A DNA stretch of 5,182 nucleotides from Propionibacteriaceae bacterium (GTDB lineage Bacteria > Actinomycetota > Actinomycetes > Propionibacteriales > Propionibacteriaceae). The number at the start of each line of letters is the position of its first letter. The stretch's first letter is position 1. The DNA lies in NCBI GenBank assembly GCA_031287505.1, contig JAITSW010000075.1, forward strand, positions 1-5,182, given 5' to 3'. A program made the translations under genes and the position numbers. The notes below the pieces were generated by a model. That model had not been told where the DNA came from. It worked only from the letters and a program-made list of their open reading frames with translations, and searched no databases. Positions 4,623 through 5,182 of the stretch are shown in pieces.

Positions 4623-5182
4623 TTGACTTCCCAGGTAAGCGGCAAGACATACTCATATGGATCCATGTCGCTGCGGGTGCCGTAGGTAGTGGCATTCACT
4701 GTGGACCAGCGCGTCTCATTTGGCTCTACTGCCGCCGCGACGAGGCGTACTTCAGCTGTATTTGGGTAGCCCTGGTCGAACACTCCCTTCACCTGACACT
4801 TCAACGGGAGGTCGGTGGGGTTGAAGGCCTCGGTATCACCCCATTTTCCCCAGGAACCAACTTCAAGCCTGACCTGATCGGCGCCAAGGCGCGTATTGTC
4901 CACCTCGTTGCGTCGGGGGTCGGTGACAAAGAAGCTGGATTCTTCGAAGTTGAAAGTTTTCAATTCGGCGGCGGTGTTGTTACGGCACTCACCCTGAATG
5001 TTGATGAGGACTTCGCCTGGATTTGCCAAACCCTCAGAAGCTCTAGCAACCGCTTGAATCGGGGTGAAAGTCAGCGGCCCAAGATCAACGCTTTCCCCAA
5101 CTTGGAGGGTGACCCAGCGCACCTGATGCTCTGCGAACCCGCCATTCACCCAGACGACAACCCCGCCAGCCAGCACCACCGC
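4616..5182 (-). CDS. Anchored extracytoplasmic protein, 5' end cut by window edge
   Basis: A partial gene with its stop codon TGA at 4618-4616. The frame stays open to the right edge, where it reads A-V-V-L-A-G-G-V-V-V-W, the end of a hydrophobic anchor. The GTG at 5179 is therefore probably an internal valine, with the true start outside the window. About 188 residues are visible. Counted from that GTG, the outer part has beta-like segments VRWVTLQVG (20-28), LGPLTFTPIQAVA (33-45), EVLINIQGEC (56-65), PLKCQVKGVF (125-134), AEVRLVAAAV (142-151) and a closing YEYVLPLTWEV (175-185). C65 and C128 are the only cysteines, placed much as in the third operon protein. Function is unknown. Its layout resembles the two small operon proteins, so it may be a distant relative serving the same complex from a convergent transcription unit. 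Confidence 0.82.
   Translation of the reverse strand, partial: AVVLAGGVVVWVNGGFAEHQVRWVTLQVGESVDLGPLTFTPIQAVARASEGLANPGEVLINIQGECRNNTAAELKTFNFEESSFFVTDPRRNEVDNTRLGADQVRLEVGSWGKWGDTEAFNPTDLPLKCQVKGVFDQGYPNTAEVRLVAAAVEPNETRWSTVNATTYGTRSDMDPYEYVLPLTWEVNR

Noticed and set aside
4059..4630. The second operon protein and the convergent protein both end in Glu-Val-Asn-Arg
   Set aside because: Only four residues, encoded by different codons, and in one case constrained by the ribosome-binding site of the next gene; too short to count as homology.
1..5182. Search for CRISPR repeats, tRNA, transposase, terminal inverted repeats or phage genes
   Set aside because: None was seen by reading; no regularly spaced repeats and no ends typical of mobile elements.

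Overview
The window looks like chromosomal DNA of a moderate-GC actinobacterium, perhaps of the Actinomycetaceae type. This is inference only: base composition is a little above half G+C, there are GTG starts, a lipobox lipoprotein is used as a solute-binding protein, and one promoter suggests leaderless translation. No rRNA, tRNA, CRISPR array, insertion sequence or other mobile element was seen. The genus cannot be fixed from this sequence.

Left part (1-1815, both genes on the minus strand). A complete lipoprotein substrate-binding protein of the sugar ABC-transporter type (Peripla_BP_4-like) ends exactly at the left edge of the window. No permease or ATPase gene is visible, so any transporter partners must lie further left. 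Upstream of it is a 387-base non-coding gap. This gap holds a palindromic candidate promoter/operator for the binding protein and several small inverted repeats. Next comes a small FMN-binding split-barrel protein of the pyridoxamine-phosphate-oxidase-like family, whose GTG start fits a leaderless transcript.

Middle part (1984-4612, plus strand). Three genes with unidentified products form a tightly coupled operon. First is a polytopic membrane protein of about 8 helices. Two short membrane-anchored proteins follow, each with a small extracytoplasmic domain predicted to be mostly beta strand. Both internal junctions are ATGA overlaps with a GGAGG ribosome-binding site exactly 7 bases ahead. 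Products made in a coupled way, with one integral and two single-pass parts, suggest an envelope complex, but its job cannot be read from sequence.

Right part (4616-5182, minus strand). A convergent gene, cut off at its 5' end by the window edge, encodes another anchored, predicted beta-rich protein that resembles the two operon proteins in layout. The two convergent genes have stop codons only 3 bases apart. A perfect 10-bp inverted repeat spans both stops and probably serves as a shared terminator. The operon plus this gene is the part most likely to be an undescribed system.
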